Below, piece after piece: positions 5,200-5,468 of a stretch of 5,468 nt of DNA (position 1 is its first letter; each line of letters begins with the position of its first letter). The notes below the pieces were generated by a model, which did not search any database, had not been told where the DNA came from, and saw only the letters and a list, made by a program, of their open reading frames with translations. The position numbers and the translations under genes are program-made. The stretch lies in NCBI GenBank assembly GCA_937928335.1, contig CALFWN010000079.1, forward strand, positions 1 through 5,468, written 5' to 3'. The stretch is from an uncultured Litoreibacter sp. GTDB taxonomy: Bacteria; Pseudomonadota; Alphaproteobacteria; Rhodobacterales; Rhodobacteraceae.

Positions 5200-5248
5200 T
5201 TGATATGTGCAGAGGTTCGACGTCAAGGTTAAGCATGTAAGTGCTTTT

Positions 5249-5468
5249 CAACTTGAGAGTTTGATCCTGGCTCAGAACGAACGCTGGCGGCACGCCTAAC
5301 ACATGCAAGTCGAGCGCACCTTCGGGTGAGCGGCGGACGGGTTAGTAACGCGTGGGAACATACCCTTTTCTGCGGAATAGCCTTTGGAAACGAAGAGTAA
5401 TACCGCATACGCCCTTCGGGGGAAAGATTTATCGGTGAAGGATTGGCCCGCGTTAGATTAGATAGTTG
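5249..5468 (+). rRNA. rrs: 16S ribosomal RNA, 5' part (cut by the window end)
   Basis: The universal bacterial 5' region is present: the 27F-type block (5256-5275), ACGCTGGCGGC (5280-5290), ACACATGCAAGTCGA (5300-5314), GCGGCGGACGGGT (5330-5342) and the AGTAATACCGCATACG block near 5396-5411. Aligning the 27F block with E. coli positions 8-27 puts position 1 at 5249. The very short V1 loop capped by CCTTCGGG and the sequence through V2 fit Rhodobacteraceae. About 220 of roughly 1,460 bases are visible. No break or insertion is seen. 23S, 5S and spacer tRNAs would lie downstream. Confidence 0.98.

Larger units (their letters stand above)
4865..5248 (+). other. Transcribed 5' leader of the rRNA operon
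   Basis: This is the ~385-base precursor removed during 16S maturation. Besides the box elements it holds several hairpins. GACTTC/GAAGTC (5132-5146) has a three-base loop. TCATCAGG/CCTGATGA (5173-5199) has eight pairs plus two G-U pairs outside. AAGCA/TGCTT (5231-5246) lies immediately before the mature end. The RNase III processing stem would need the region 3' of 16S rRNA, which is outside the window. The start coordinate is the predicted transcription start. Confidence 0.65.

Overview
The window looks like chromosomal DNA from an alphaproteobacterium, most likely a Rhodobacteraceae (Roseobacter-group) species. Three things support this: the 16S rRNA 5' end (very short V1 loop, UUCG-type loops, and a 3' part ending in a block typical of that family), the GC-rich coding sequence, and the gene families present. 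All recognised genes are on the + strand. I see no insertion sequence, integrase, CRISPR array or tRNA.

Layout. (1) 52-348 encodes a small, probably exported protein. After its signal peptide it is almost entirely three imperfect copies of a 'Q-x-F-A-L-x-N-D-S-x-A-E-x-I-V' unit. It ends in a textbook UUCG-capped intrinsic terminator (392-421), preceded by a second hairpin. (2) 539-2056 encodes a membrane-anchored FMN/3Fe-4S glutamate-synthase-domain protein with no glutaminase domain. A LysE/RhtB-type exporter follows 11 bases later (2068-2700), probably in the same transcript. (3) 2818-4591 is a tightly coupled three-gene unit: msrP (Tat-exported molybdopterin methionine sulfoxide reductase), a 69-residue MerF-like two-helix membrane protein, and msrQ (haem b membrane partner of MsrP). 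The start/stop overlaps are 1 and 4 bases. (4) 4592-5248 carries no protein gene. It holds a weak hairpin after msrQ, an AT-rich block with two A6 tracts, a convincing rRNA promoter (TTGCGG-17-TAGAAC), and an rRNA leader with boxB-, boxA- and boxC-like elements in the E. coli order. (5) 5249 to the window end is the first ~220 bases of 16S rRNA.

How the genes work together. MsrQ passes electrons from the inner membrane to MsrP, which repairs oxidised methionines in periplasmic proteins. The MerF-like protein between them is the most interesting item. Its position and translational coupling suggest a link to the repair system or to thiol/metal chemistry at the membrane, but nothing in the sequence proves a function. 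The glutamate-synthase-like oxidoreductase and the exporter may act on a shared amino-acid-type metabolite, which is inference from adjacency only.
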